DNA of 64,000 bases from Candidatus Vicinibacter proximus (GCA_016713905.1 JADJOE010000003.1:744001-808000), one strand, 5' to 3'; shown: positions 27,754 through 37,245, counted from the stretch's first letter. Program-made: numbers and translations. Notes: a model not told the origin generated them from the letters alone.

Positions 27754-28590
27754 ATGAAAAAATTAATCCTGTTATTGTTTTTAAGTATTTCACTGAGCCT
27801 TTCTGCACAGATTCAAACACCAGCTCCAAGTACATTTTGTAAAATTGAACAGAAGTTTGGATTGGGCACTATTTCTATTGAGTATTCCAGACCAAGCATG
27901 AAAAACCGCAAAGTATTTGGGGAATTAGTGGATTATAATACCCTGTGGAGGACTGGAGCTAACAAGGCGACTAAAATTACTTTTACGGATGATGTTATGA
28001 TAGAAGGTAAAAGTTTGCCAAAAGGAAGCTATGCTTTATATTCAATTCCAGGTGAGCTCAGCTGGGATTTGATATTTTATTCAGACTGGGATCAACCAGG
28101 TACACCTAAAAATTATGACATTTCCAAAGAAGCAATCAGAGTTCAAGCAATACCTGAGTTGTTAACCACTTCCATAGAAACATTTACCATTGATATTAAC
28201 GATATTAAAAATGATGAGGCAACATTAAATATAAAATGGGAGAATACAGGTATAGCAGTAAAAATTAAGACTGATGTAGACAGTAAAGTGGTTAAAAGTA
28301 TCGAAAAAGTGCTCGCAGGTCCAAGCTCTGATGACTTTTTCCTTGCAGCAAGATATTATTTTGACTCAGGTAAGGATTTGAACACTGCACTTGGATGGAT
28401 TCAAAAGGCCAATACAATGGATCCCAAGTATTGGAAATTGAGAATCGAATCCCTAATCCTTGCTAAATTAGGTCGTAGAACAGAAGCAGTTGAAGTAGCA
28501 CAAAGGTCAAAGGCTCTGGCTGCTGCAGATGGTAATGAGGATTATGTGAAAATGAACAATGAGTCCATTGCAGAGTGGAGTAGGAACTAA
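27754..28590 (+). CDS. DUF2911-family secreted protein with C-terminal TPR-like helices
   Basis: This 278-residue protein has a signal peptide (about 1-18, ending SLSAQ). The DUF2911 domain follows (about 30-165), with the typical VEYSRPSMKNRKVFG-like segment (here IEYSRPSMKNRKVFG), LWRTGANKATKITF and LPKGSYALYSIP. The last 90 residues are helical with TPR-like periodicity (LGWIQKANTMDPKYWKLR). DUF2911 proteins are common in Bacteroidota, and their function is unknown. It is transcribed alone: a gap precedes it and a strong hairpin terminator follows. Confidence 0.85.
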   Translation: MKKLILLLFLSISLSLSAQIQTPAPSTFCKIEQKFGLGTISIEYSRPSMKNRKVFGELVDYNTLWRTGANKATKITFTDDVMIEGKSLPKGSYALYSIPGELSWDLIFYSDWDQPGTPKNYDISKEAIRVQAIPELLTTSIETFTIDINDIKNDEATLNIKWENTGIAVKIKTDVDSKVVKSIEKVLAGPSSDDFFLAARYYFDSGKDLNTALGWIQKANTMDPKYWKLRIESLILAKLGRRTEAVEVAQRSKALAAADGNEDYVKMNNESIAEWSRN

Positions 28591-28606
28591 ATTAGTTATA
28601 CATTTG

Positions 28607-28647
28607 AATAAGTCCTTGTGGTGCTCACTTCAAGGACTTATTTTTTT
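28607..28647 (+). terminator. Rho-independent terminator of the DUF2911 gene, overlapping the opposite gene's stop
   Basis: AATAAGTCCTTG (28607-28618) pairs perfectly with CAAGGACTTATT (28631-28642), a 12-bp stem with a 12-base loop, followed by a T-run to 28647. The stop codon of the minus-strand lipoprotein gene (28638-28640) lies inside the 3' arm. The A-rich 5' side can also serve minus-strand transcripts. Confidence 0.88.
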
Positions 28648-29030
28648 AAATAGCCTCTTACTGCAATAGCGCCACCCGTAGTTAGAATTTCAACACCAAA
28701 TTTTCCATTATTCAAAAGCACTATACTGCTGTCAGCCAGATTTATTTTAACATTTAATGGAGATGTTGGGTTCGTTCCGATGTTTTGAACTCGCTTAATT
28801 CCATTATTTTCTTCAATAGCATATGCTGCAAGGGCAGGAACAACATTACTAAAGGTAACGTCTAATTCCAGAGAATTCCCATCAAGATTACCAGAAATCT
28901 TACCACTTCCTGTGAATCCTGTTAATGGCGTGAGATCTCCAGAATATTCACTTCCATTGCTTTCTTTACCACATGAAATAACAAATAAAGAGGCAACAAC
29001 TACTAAAATTGAACATTTTAATATCGACAT
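28638..29030 (-). CDS. Small lipoprotein, function unknown
   Basis: I start at ATG 29030, because a lipoprotein signal follows (MSILKCSILVVVASLFVISC), with the lipobox VISC and the lipidated cysteine at residue 20. An upstream start would place 34 unrelated residues before the signal. The mature protein of about 110 residues is a small beta-rich domain (TGSGKISGNLDGNSLELDVTF, shortened here to its core) with no recognised signature. The middle part resembles small periplasmic lipoproteins of Bacteroidota that occur alone. The gene ends inside the terminator hairpin of the convergent DUF2911 gene. Confidence 0.68.
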   Translation of the reverse strand: MSILKCSILVVVASLFVISCGKESNGSEYSGDLTPLTGFTGSGKISGNLDGNSLELDVTFSNVVPALAAYAIEENNGIKRVQNIGTNPTSPLNVKINLADSSIVLLNNGKFGVEILTTGGAIAVRGYLKK

Positions 29031-29172
29031 ATAATAGTATTTTAAATTTCTTTTGGGTGCTTGAGAAAATACCGAATGGTAAACAAATGTATTATAAATT
29101 CTTTTAAATTTCAAGTTTAATTTCAACATCAAAAAACCCCCATCTTTGGTCTTTGAGAAAATTGGGTAAATT

Positions 29173-29835
29173 TTATAGTAAGGATATGTCTGAGAATGCC
29201 AAGGATCCTACTCGAATCATCGTAGAACCTTCTTCAAGTGCCATTTTATAATCCCCGGACATGCCCATGGATATTTCCTTCAGTTTAAATTTGGGAATCG
29301 AAATTTTATTTATTTCGTCAAAATAAGTACGTAACTGTTGAAATTCTTCACGGGTGGTGATGTTATCAGATACCAGGCTTCCTATGCCCATAATGCCATC
29401 AATTGAAATATTATTTAACAAATGCCAGGGGTCAGTAAGGATGGATCTTTTGAGTTCATTTATGTCAAATCCATACTTATTTTCATCCTTAGAAATTTTA
29501 ATTTGAAGTAATACTGGGATTACTCTGTTAACTTTTTGGGCTTGCTTATTGATCTCCAAAGCCAGATCGAATGAATCAACAGATTGAATACAAGAAATAA
29601 AAGGCACTATTTGTTTAACCTTATTGGTTTGTAAGTGACCAATCATATGCCATTCAATATCCAAGGGAAGTAATTCCTTTTTAAGGAGTAGTGCCTGAAC
29701 TTTATTTTCTGCAAACATTCGATGTCCTTTTGAGTACAGTTTTAAGACATTTTCTGGATCTTGCAACTTGGTAACAACAATGAGTTTGGCATTGTGTTTT
29801 GTACACTCTGAATTAATCAATTCAAAATTGGTCAT
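29173..29835 (-). CDS. yggS: YggS/PLPBP-family pyridoxal phosphate homeostasis protein
   Basis: This 220-residue protein has the family's PLP lysine in LIVVTKLQ (K23), FAENKVQ, WHMIGHLQTNKVK, a YGFD segment and the C-terminal MGMSGDYKMAL and STMIRVGS motifs. These match the fold type III, TIM-barrel YggS family, which binds PLP and buffers its level rather than acting as an enzyme. Length is typical (about 220-235). It overlaps pabC by four bases (ATGA), so it is the last gene of the pabB-pabC-yggS transcript. That link is sensible because PabC needs PLP. Confidence 0.93.
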   Translation of the reverse strand: MTNFELINSECTKHNAKLIVVTKLQDPENVLKLYSKGHRMFAENKVQALLLKKELLPLDIEWHMIGHLQTNKVKQIVPFISCIQSVDSFDLALEINKQAQKVNRVIPVLLQIKISKDENKYGFDINELKRSILTDPWHLLNNISIDGIMGIGSLVSDNITTREEFQQLRTYFDEINKISIPKFKLKEISMGMSGDYKMALEEGSTMIRVGSLAFSDISLL

Positions 29836-30443
29836 AATATCTTTTGAGTTTTAATTAATTCAATGGGATAAGCAATGCTTTCTTCCATTGAATTCAATGC
29901 ATTAATTAATTTGAATTTATTAAATTGATCAAGATTTTGTAAGGATATTTTTCTTTTCGTAATGATTTTCTTTAAAAGTAAGTATTGTCGCATAGTGCCA
30001 TTTAATAATGGTTCATCTGGAGTAAACCACTCATGTCCATCGCTGAATATTATATTGTGAATGGAAGTGTCCCTTATAATCCCGTTTTTTACAATTAGTA
30101 TTTCAGCAGAATTTGAAACCTTGTTTTTAAGATGATTAATAATTAGTCTATTTGAATATTTAAATGAATAATCAAGCAATGGTTGATGGATTGGGATTAC
30201 CATTTCAATAGAGTTGATTTGATAAGGAGCAATTTCAAGAATATATTCAGAATGATTATAGGAAAATTTTAATTTAGAAAAAGGATGTTTGAAGGTTATG
30301 TTGTCCAATTTAAGATTTGGAAGTTCATGGGCCTTGTACTCTGGGTAAAAATAAGCAAAGGTTTGGTTTATTCTTATTTGATGAAGATTTAGATTTCTAA
30401 TCTTACCTTCAATTAAGGCCATACTTTCAAAAAATGGGAACAT
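29832..30443 (-). CDS. pabC: Class IV aminotransferase, 4-amino-4-deoxychorismate lyase-like (PabC)
   Basis: This 203-residue protein resembles class IV PLP lyases but is shorter than typical PabC (about 270). It shows the R-L-x-x-x-I/H-R-I-N N-terminal helix (LNLHQIRINQTF) and NRLIINHL. It also has the central IVKNGIIRDTSIHNIIF and the TPDEPLLNGTMRQYLL stretch that contacts PLP. The lysine expected near the middle may be in one of the KYS/NRL segments. PabC turns 4-amino-4-deoxychorismate into p-aminobenzoate for folate. The start overlaps the pabB 3' end by 17 bases, and its own 3' end overlaps yggS by four. Confidence 0.82.
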   Translation of the reverse strand: MFPFFESMALIEGKIRNLNLHQIRINQTFAYFYPEYKAHELPNLKLDNITFKHPFSKLKFSYNHSEYILEIAPYQINSIEMVIPIHQPLLDYSFKYSNRLIINHLKNKVSNSAEILIVKNGIIRDTSIHNIIFSDGHEWFTPDEPLLNGTMRQYLLLKKIITKRKISLQNLDQFNKFKLINALNSMEESIAYPIELIKTQKIL

Positions 30444-31401
30444 AAATTTTGTTCATGTATTCTTTGTATTCTAGTATGGGGTCTGAATTAAAAGTAATAC
30501 CTCCACCTGATTTAAAAAAGAATTCCTGATTATCTTCCTCAATATACCTGATCAATATACCTGAATCAAGATTTCCATTGCAAAATGTTCCGAAAATTCC
30601 CGTATAAAACCCTCTGTCATAGTCTTCCGATTCATGAATGATTTCCAAAGTTTTATCTTTTGGTGCACCACTGATTGAGCCTGCAGGGAGTATTACATCC
30701 AGTAAGGTGCCATATCGATTATAATATTTTTCTTTTAATTCCCCTGAAATTTTTGAACTCATTTGTACAATAATTCCATGATTTGTCATGAGTTGATCCA
30801 AATATTTGAAATGGTTCACTTTTACCTTATTGGCTACCATGCTAAGATCATTTCTAAGAAGATCAACAATGGTTAGATGTTCCGCATTTTCTTTGGGATT
30901 ACTCAATAATATTTCCGGTGATTCGTCTGCCAGTAATTTATGAGTTCCTTTCATTGGATATGTGCTGATTTGATGATCATTTATTTCAATAAAGCATTCT
31001 GGGGAAAACGATACGAATTTATCTTTTACCCAAAGTTTATATTTGGCATTACTAAAATTAAATATTTCTAATAAATCTAGAGTAGTGTTTATTTTAGTCT
31101 TAATTGTTAAATTGGTGAGATAAGTGTTTCCCAATGCAATTTGTTGTTTTACCTGATTAAATTGATTTAAATAATTTGAAAATGGAACTGGTTTAAAATT
31201 AAAGCTAAATGCTTTACTTGATTTCGATGCTAAACTTTTTTTATTAATTTCATATTTTATCCAATTGCTATCCAGTTTATTTAATGATTCACAAAATCCT
31301 AATGTTTTATCAAAATTTAAAACAAATAGAAAATCTTCTCCTTCAGCCTGAAGTTTGTCCATTTTTTGAATAGCCTCCTTGTAAGGAATGAATGAGTTCA
31401 T
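30427..31401 (-). CDS. pabB: Aminodeoxychorismate synthase component I
   Basis: This 324-residue protein is the chorismate-binding half of aminodeoxychorismate synthase. It shows the family's C-terminal signature ILPAGSISGAPKDKTLEII, DYDRGFYTGIFG and GGGITFNSDP, plus CFIEINDHQISTYPMKGT with the lysine-containing active-site strand. It is shorter than the 450-residue E. coli enzyme and keeps mainly the catalytic domain. The partner amidotransferase gene pabA starts divergently 50 bases away. It begins a transcript with pabC and yggS. A -7 element lies only four bases ahead of the ATG. Confidence 0.9.
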   Translation of the reverse strand: MNSFIPYKEAIQKMDKLQAEGEDFLFVLNFDKTLGFCESLNKLDSNWIKYEINKKSLASKSSKAFSFNFKPVPFSNYLNQFNQVKQQIALGNTYLTNLTIKTKINTTLDLLEIFNFSNAKYKLWVKDKFVSFSPECFIEINDHQISTYPMKGTHKLLADESPEILLSNPKENAEHLTIVDLLRNDLSMVANKVKVNHFKYLDQLMTNHGIIVQMSSKISGELKEKYYNRYGTLLDVILPAGSISGAPKDKTLEIIHESEDYDRGFYTGIFGTFCNGNLDSGILIRYIEEDNQEFFFKSGGGITFNSDPILEYKEYMNKIYVPIF

Positions 31402-31405
31402 GGTA

Positions 31406-31413
31406 CAAAATTA
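31406..31413 (-). promoter_or_regulatory. Candidate -7 promoter element for pabB, almost at the start codon
   Basis: On the minus strand TAATTTTG fits TAnnTTTG and ends four bases before the pabB ATG. Transcription would start at or inside the start codon, which implies a leaderless message. No -33 TTG is seen at the normal distance, so this remains tentative. Confidence 0.35.
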
Positions 31414-31451
31414 AATTTCTTGACTAATTTTACGAGTAATATTATAGGATA

Positions 31452-32042
31452 GTGTCAAAGAAAACTAAAATTATACTTGTAGATTTAAAGGATTCCTTCA
31501 CCTATAATCTTGTTCAATTGCTTGAAAATCTGGGTGCCCATGTATATGTAAGGCCTTATTCGAAGGATGTTGTGGCTGGATGTGAGGAGTACGATAAGAT
31601 TTTGTTATCTCCCGGACCGGGTACCCCTGAGGATTATCCGGCATTATTTGACTTAATCCATACTTTTCAAAATAAAAAACCTATATTAGGAATATGTTTA
31701 GGCCATCAAGCCATAGGAACCTTTTATGGAGCCAAATTGGGTCAATTGGCAAAGGTTCAACATGGACAAACAGTTTTATTGTTTCCAGGGAGTGGGATAG
31801 AGGGTACCTTATTAGAAGGAATCTCCCTGCCTAAACTTGCTACATTGTACCATTCCTGGGCCTTAAAATCGAAGGATTTTCCTTTATGTTTAAAAATTAG
31901 TTGTACAACTCTGGATGGAACTATTATGGGGGTGAAACATAAAGATTATGAAGTAGAAGGATTTCAGTTTCACCCAGAATCATACATGAGTGAGATCGGC
32001 AAGGATTTATTGGACAAATGGCTTAGTTTTCCTATTTTATAA
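31452..32042 (+). CDS. pabA: Aminodeoxychorismate/anthranilate synthase glutamine amidotransferase (PabA/TrpG type)
   Basis: This 196-residue class I amidotransferase has the catalytic triad C82 (ILGICLGHQAIG) and H174/E176 (FQFHPES). It also shows the LSPGPGTPED oxyanion motif. It starts with GTG 31452. It supplies ammonia to chorismate-using synthases. The divergent pabB suggests the p-aminobenzoate branch, though many Bacteroidota proteins of this type also serve tryptophan synthesis. A DUF5686 gene begins one base after its stop. Confidence 0.9.
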   Translation: MSKKTKIILVDLKDSFTYNLVQLLENLGAHVYVRPYSKDVVAGCEEYDKILLSPGPGTPEDYPALFDLIHTFQNKKPILGICLGHQAIGTFYGAKLGQLAKVQHGQTVLLFPGSGIEGTLLEGISLPKLATLYHSWALKSKDFPLCLKISCTTLDGTIMGVKHKDYEVEGFQFHPESYMSEIGKDLLDKWLSFPIL

Positions 32043-32043
32043 T

Positions 32044-34518
32044 ATGAAAACACTTTTATTATTCATTGTTTATTTTTCAATATTTGAAATCAGCGCCCAG
32101 GTTGTTGGGGTGGTTGCCAATGAAGAAAATGAGGTTCTTGCATTTGCCAGTGTCTATTTGGATGGAACAACAAAGGGGACAATGGCAAATTCAGAAGGAA
32201 TGTTTGAATTAGTTTTAGAGCCTGGTGAATATCGGTTGGTATTTCAATATACCGGATACATAAAGCATTATGAAAACATTCATTATAAGGGAGGGAGACT
32301 GGAGTTAAAGGTTTTTTTAAAGGAATCCAAATATAATTTGAATGAAATTGTTTTTAGTGCCTCGAGAGAGGATCCCGCATACGAAATTATAAGAAAAGCA
32401 ATTGCCAAAAGAAAACTTATTGAAGGCAATATAAAAAATTATTCTTGTAATGCTTATACAAAGGGATTGATGAAAATTCTCAATGCGCCACAGAAAATAC
32501 TGGGAAGAGATATTGGAAACCTAAATGGTCAATTGGACACTAATCGACAGGGAATTGTTTATTTGTCTGAATCTATCTCTAAATTGAAATTTTTTAAACC
32601 CGATATTTTACAAGAGGTTATGATCAGTTCGAAAGTTTCTGGTAATGATAATGGTTTTAGTTTCAATAGAGCAACTGCACTGAATTTTAATTTATATCAG
32701 AACACTATTCCGTTTGGCAGAGAAATTATTTCTCCAATTTCGGATTATGCATTGAGTCATTATCATTACAGATTAGAAGGTTCTAATATGGATACCGATG
32801 GTCGACAAATTCATAAAATAAAACTAATTCCAATCATTAAGAATGACCCGGTTTGGTCTGGATATATTTATATTGAAGATCAAAAATTTATCATTTCTGA
32901 ATTTGATGCATACATAAAAGGAAGTCAGGTCAAACAAGAAATATTTGATACCTTATTTTTAAGACAAACTCATTTTTTAACAGAAAAGGAACATCAGCAA
33001 AAAGTTCAAAGCCAGTATTTTGGATTTAATGCAGGTATTCTTGGATTCAAAATGGAAGGAAGATTTACAATAGTATATTCGGAATATCAATTTGATGGGA
33101 TAGAAGATACTAAAGATAAGCGAGAGCTGCTGGAAATACTCCCAGGTGCTAACATTAAGACAATAGAATATTGGGACAAAGAAAGGCCAGTACCTTTAAC
33201 AAAGGAAGAAATATTTGATTATGTCCGGAAAGATAGTATCAAATTAATTAAAGAATCTAAACCGTATTTGGATTCAATGGATCGCATTGCTAATCGTCTG
33301 AGTTTGTCGAATATATTATTAGGATATAGTTACCGAAACAGCTATGAGAGAATGTATTTCAATACCAATGGAATATTCCAGTTTTTGTCCTTTAATCCAG
33401 TTCAAGGCGGGTTGTTAGATTTTAAAATCAAGCACTCTTTTTATGTAAAAAAAATGGATTGGAATAAGAGTTTAAATTCTGATTTTTCAGTCAATTATGG
33501 TTTTTCTGAAAAAAAATTGAGAGTTCAACTAGGGGTCAATTACAGAATGGATGCTTTAAATAATAGAATTACATATTTTAAATTTGGTCAAACTGTCAAC
33601 GAATTTTCTCCCTTCGGATTGGTAGACAGACTCAGTAATTCAATGACTTCACTTTTTCTTAAAGTGAATAGAATAAAAATGTATGATGAAAAATATTTCC
33701 TGGCGGGCTGGGCACAGGATATTGGTTATGATTTTAGGTTTAAATTGAATTTGAAATTGTCAGAAAGACATGTATTGGATAACCATACAAATTTTAGTTT
33801 TAGATTCGAGGAGAAACCTTTTGAATCAAACAAAAGTGCCGGAATACAAGATTCTATTCTTACAATAACTAAGCCACAATTAATTCAATTCAGTATCGGA
33901 TTAAGATATCAACCAGGAACAAAAGTTTGGAAGACTCCTACAGATTTACAAAAACTTGGATCAAAATGGCCGGTATTTAATTTAAACCTTCATTCCAACT
34001 ATTATGTTCTTGGGAAGACATGGGTCCCAAGAATTGACTTGAGTGTGAGATATGAAGCAGGGTTAGTCCGATGGGGTAATTTCATCGTTTCCTCCTATTT
34101 TTCCTTGATCCCTAAGAATTCAGAACCGGATATTCCTGAACGTATTTATGCAAATGGAAATCCATTTATCATTTATACTCAAACAGCTGATCCTAATTTT
34201 TTTAGAGGTCTTCAAATATACCAGATTATTGAGAAAAATCGTTTATTCTCCATGCATCTTGAACATGATTTTCAAGGACTTTTTCTTGATCGAATACCTT
34301 GGGTAAACAAATTGGGTTTGGTGGAGGTTTTTAAGGCTTCTTTGTTGAGCACTTCTGATTATAGATTATATAAAGAGATAAGTTTTGGATTAGGAAATAT
34401 TGGATATAAAGCATTTAGGTTATTTCGGATCGATTGGGTAAAATCTTATTATAGTGGTGCAGCTAGTCCGTCATATATTAGAATTGGTATGGATAATTTT
34501 ATAAATGTTGGAAGGTAG
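32044..34518 (+). CDS. DUF5686 outer-membrane protein with carboxypeptidase-regulatory-like domain
   Basis: I use ATG 32044, one base after the pabA stop, because a signal peptide follows (MKTLLLFIVYFSIFEISAQ). The upstream in-frame start lies within pabA. The 824-residue protein has an N-terminal CarboxypepD_reg-like domain (about 20-100; VASVYLDGTTKGTMANSEGMF-like, here FASVYLDGTTKGTMANSEG). A long DUF5686 region and a barrel-like C-terminal half follow, ending in ...SYIRIGMDNFINVGR. DUF5686 proteins are surface or outer-membrane proteins of Bacteroidota without a firm function. Its close link to pabA and to the PorE-like gene behind it (gap of 29 bases) suggests one transcript, with no evident shared pathway. 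Confidence 0.8.
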   Translation: MKTLLLFIVYFSIFEISAQVVGVVANEENEVLAFASVYLDGTTKGTMANSEGMFELVLEPGEYRLVFQYTGYIKHYENIHYKGGRLELKVFLKESKYNLNEIVFSASREDPAYEIIRKAIAKRKLIEGNIKNYSCNAYTKGLMKILNAPQKILGRDIGNLNGQLDTNRQGIVYLSESISKLKFFKPDILQEVMISSKVSGNDNGFSFNRATALNFNLYQNTIPFGREIISPISDYALSHYHYRLEGSNMDTDGRQIHKIKLIPIIKNDPVWSGYIYIEDQKFIISEFDAYIKGSQVKQEIFDTLFLRQTHFLTEKEHQQKVQSQYFGFNAGILGFKMEGRFTIVYSEYQFDGIEDTKDKRELLEILPGANIKTIEYWDKERPVPLTKEEIFDYVRKDSIKLIKESKPYLDSMDRIANRLSLSNILLGYSYRNSYERMYFNTNGIFQFLSFNPVQGGLLDFKIKHSFYVKKMDWNKSLNSDFSVNYGFSEKKLRVQLGVNYRMDALNNRITYFKFGQTVNEFSPFGLVDRLSNSMTSLFLKVNRIKMYDEKYFLAGWAQDIGYDFRFKLNLKLSERHVLDNHTNFSFRFEEKPFESNKSAGIQDSILTITKPQLIQFSIGLRYQPGTKVWKTPTDLQKLGSKWPVFNLNLHSNYYVLGKTWVPRIDLSVRYEAGLVRWGNFIVSSYFSLIPKNSEPDIPERIYANGNPFIIYTQTADPNFFRGLQIYQIIEKNRLFSMHLEHDFQGLFLDRIPWVNKLGLVEVFKASLLSTSDYRLYKEISFGLGNIGYKAFRLFRIDWVKSYYSGAASPSYIRIGMDNFINVGR

Positions 34519-34547
34519 TTATATCATCAAGTTAAATCTGTCGGAAA

Positions 34548-36509
34548 TTGAAACGTTTATTTAATTACTTTTTTATATTAGTTGCTTTATTTACAACTTC
34601 ATGCGTTACTGGTCTTAAAACTAAGTCAAGTACGGAGGCCTATGATTCTAAACAGTATTCTTTAGCAATATCTTTGCTGGTAAAGGAATATGATGAAAAA
34701 CCTTCCTTGGGACAAAGGGCAATTCTGGCATTCAAAATTGGCAACTCCTATGAGAAAATGGGATTGTATTCCAAGAGTTTGATTTGGTACAAAAGATCAT
34801 ATGAACATGGCTATGGTTTGACAGCCTTGGAAAAATATGCATTTATTTTAAAACAAAATGAAGATTATGAAGCAGCCATAAGTGCTTTTGGTTTGCTGAG
34901 TGAGGAATCAGGTCTGCCTCAATTATACCAAAGAGAAATATCCATTTGCAAATTATGCATTGAATGGAAAAAAAAGTCAGAATTACCCATTCATTACGAA
35001 GTTAGTTTAATGGAGGATTTAAATGATCCTTCCAATAATTTTGGAGCTATTCATACCAAAGAAGGTAATCTTCTTTTTTCTTCTGACAGATTGGGGGTCA
35101 CCGGTAATGAAAAATACAAATGGTCTGGTAATTTTTATTTTGATCTGTTTAAGTACAACACTTTGGGTAAAAGTATACAGCAATTAGGGTCAAACATTAA
35201 CACAAAATTTAATGAGGGAAGTTGTAGCATTGATCACAGTGGAGAAATAATATATTATACCAGATGCGCAGCCTCTGGGTGGTCTGACTATTATTGTCAG
35301 ATTTATACAGCTGCAATAAATAGGGCAGAACCAGAAGAGAAATTGGATTTGGGAGGAGGTGCTTGTAATAATGCACACCCAGCAATCCATTCTTCTGATA
35401 GTATTTTGATATTTTCTTCAGACAGGATAAATGGCTTCGGTCAAATGGATTTATATATTTCCATAAAAAGAGAAGGGGAGTGGCTGCAGCCACAAAATCT
35501 AGGGGAAACCATAAATACTCAGGGAAACGAAAAGTTTCCTGTCTGGCATAGGGATACTTTATATTTCTGTTCTGATTATCTGCCAGGATTTGGTGGCTTG
35601 GATATATTCAGAACCTGGCGAATGGCCGATGGCAGATGGACTATGCCACAGCACCTTGATTATCCAATCAACAGTGGTGGTGACGATCTTGTTCTATCTC
35701 ATGCCCCAGGTTTTATAGCAAATGATACATTGTTAGATAAGGGAGTTTTGACAAGTAACCGTGGGGGCAATGGAGATAAAATTTTCCAGTTTACATTATT
35801 GAAAACCTCAGTGAAGCAAAAAGAAAAAATTCAAAAGCCGACTTATAAATTTAGAGTATTTGCAAATATTAATTTTCTACGAGCAGAAGAATACACTTCT
35901 CATTCTAATAACTTTCCATTGGATTCTGTCCAAATTCAAATGAGTGATGACCCTAAGGATATAATTTTTAATGGCAGAAAAACTAATCTTGTGCTTCAGT
36001 TATTGCCAGATTCAAAATATGAAATTAGAGCATCCAGAAAGTCATACTTGAATTCTTCCTTAACTTTTACAACCCCATCTATACCAGACTTATCTTCGGA
36101 TAGTACCTTGACCCTAAATTATTTAGTGACCATGATTCCTTTCGAATTAAATAAGGAATTTGTTTTGCAGGATGTATATTATGACTTTGATAAATGGGAC
36201 TTACGAAAAGATGCTTTGCCCGCTATAGATAAATTATACGAAGCAATGCTCATTAACCCAAAGATTAAAATTCAGATTGGGTCTCATACAGATTGTAGAG
36301 GTGATGAGAAATACAATTTGGAACTGAGTAAAAATCGGGCAAAATCTGTTTATCAATATTTATTAAATCGAAATATTTCGCCTGAACGTCTTGAATATAT
36401 TGGATTTGGAGAAACAGGATTTGCCATGCCCTGTGATTGCAATCTGTGCACCGAAGAGGAGCATCAGAAAAATAGAAGATCAACTTTTAAAATTAGTCTT
36501 CTCGAATAA
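34548..36509 (+). CDS. PorE-like lipoprotein: TPR, WD40/PD40-type propeller, CarboxypepD-like and OmpA C-terminal domain
   Basis: The start is TTG 34548 (the ATG codons downstream lie in mature sequence). A lipoprotein signal ends at C19 (VALFTTSC). The 653-residue protein has TPR helices (about 25-130), then beta-propeller repeats (about 150-410; FSSDRLG, YYTRCA, FSSDRINGFGQMDLY and FCSDYLPGFGGLDIF each hold a D-G-Y/F-like turn). A short CarboxypepD-like stretch follows (about 440-525). The OmpA domain (about 540-650) has YYDFDKWDLR and GSHTDCRGDEKYNLELSKNRA, the peptidoglycan-binding motif. Known PorE of T9SS has this same domain order and anchors the secretion machine to peptidoglycan. The name is a domain-architecture call; other TPR-PD40-OmpA proteins exist. 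Confidence 0.78.
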   Translation: MKRLFNYFFILVALFTTSCVTGLKTKSSTEAYDSKQYSLAISLLVKEYDEKPSLGQRAILAFKIGNSYEKMGLYSKSLIWYKRSYEHGYGLTALEKYAFILKQNEDYEAAISAFGLLSEESGLPQLYQREISICKLCIEWKKKSELPIHYEVSLMEDLNDPSNNFGAIHTKEGNLLFSSDRLGVTGNEKYKWSGNFYFDLFKYNTLGKSIQQLGSNINTKFNEGSCSIDHSGEIIYYTRCAASGWSDYYCQIYTAAINRAEPEEKLDLGGGACNNAHPAIHSSDSILIFSSDRINGFGQMDLYISIKREGEWLQPQNLGETINTQGNEKFPVWHRDTLYFCSDYLPGFGGLDIFRTWRMADGRWTMPQHLDYPINSGGDDLVLSHAPGFIANDTLLDKGVLTSNRGGNGDKIFQFTLLKTSVKQKEKIQKPTYKFRVFANINFLRAEEYTSHSNNFPLDSVQIQMSDDPKDIIFNGRKTNLVLQLLPDSKYEIRASRKSYLNSSLTFTTPSIPDLSSDSTLTLNYLVTMIPFELNKEFVLQDVYYDFDKWDLRKDALPAIDKLYEAMLINPKIKIQIGSHTDCRGDEKYNLELSKNRAKSVYQYLLNRNISPERLEYIGFGETGFAMPCDCNLCTEEEHQKNRRSTFKISLLE

Positions 36510-36525
36510 ATGCCTAGTGGTCTTC

Positions 36526-37245
36526 TTACTTAATGCGGTTAGTTTTACTAGCCTTAATATGAATTGGAAGAAAATAAATGAAGAATAGTAGTATCATGAT
36601 CAATTGACCAGAAACTAGATACCATGGCCAGGGACCTAGGTAATCCAGCATAGATGCAGTTTCCGGTTTACGCATCGAATAAAAATAGTTACTGTCAAAT
36701 GCAAGATTGATCATAAAGGAAAAAACTAGATATATGTTTGCCCCTATGATTGCATTTATTAGATCCTTTTTGTAGACTGACCATTTGATGACAAACAGCC
36801 CATGAAGTACTAACATAACCAAACCACAATGAACCAACCAATATTTAAAATAAATTGGATGAGGAAAGTTTTCTTTGAGTTCTGGTGTAAGGATTGCTTG
36901 AAATGTACCCACTAAAACCCAAAAATATAAAATGCCAAAAAACCATCTTGATTGATACACTAGAGTAATTGGATAAATTAATGTGAGAAAATTGCAAAGA
37001 TGGAAAGGCAAATCTACTCTTGCGTCCAGGTCATTGTTATACAACTTATAAATTACCAGAAAAATATTTGTGCCAGCTAGAAGAATGGAAAAAAGTAGAG
37101 CTTGCCTAAGTTGTGCGATTTTTGTAAATTTATCTGAAGATTTTATCCAAATAACACACAATAAGGTAAAAAATAAGACAGGTAAAAGATGTTCTAATGT
37201 ATATGCTTGAAATAAATTTACGTTATAAAGATTATGTTCTGACAT
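36526..37245 (-). CDS. YwaF/TIGR02206-type integral membrane protein
   Basis: This 239-residue protein has about seven transmembrane helices. It shows the family's pattern of a histidine-rich start (TLEHLLPVLFF), DLPFHLCNF, YWLVHCGLVMLVLHGLF and a GPWPWYLVSGQL motif near the end. These fit the TIGR02206 (YwaF) family, whose function is unknown. It converges on the PorE-like gene (gap of 16 bases) and is divergent from the LolA-like gene, so it is transcribed alone. Confidence 0.82.
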   Translation of the reverse strand: MSEHNLYNVNLFQAYTLEHLLPVLFFTLLCVIWIKSSDKFTKIAQLRQALLFSILLAGTNIFLVIYKLYNNDLDARVDLPFHLCNFLTLIYPITLVYQSRWFFGILYFWVLVGTFQAILTPELKENFPHPIYFKYWLVHCGLVMLVLHGLFVIKWSVYKKDLINAIIGANIYLVFSFMINLAFDSNYFYSMRKPETASMLDYLGPWPWYLVSGQLIMILLFFIYFLPIHIKASKTNRIK

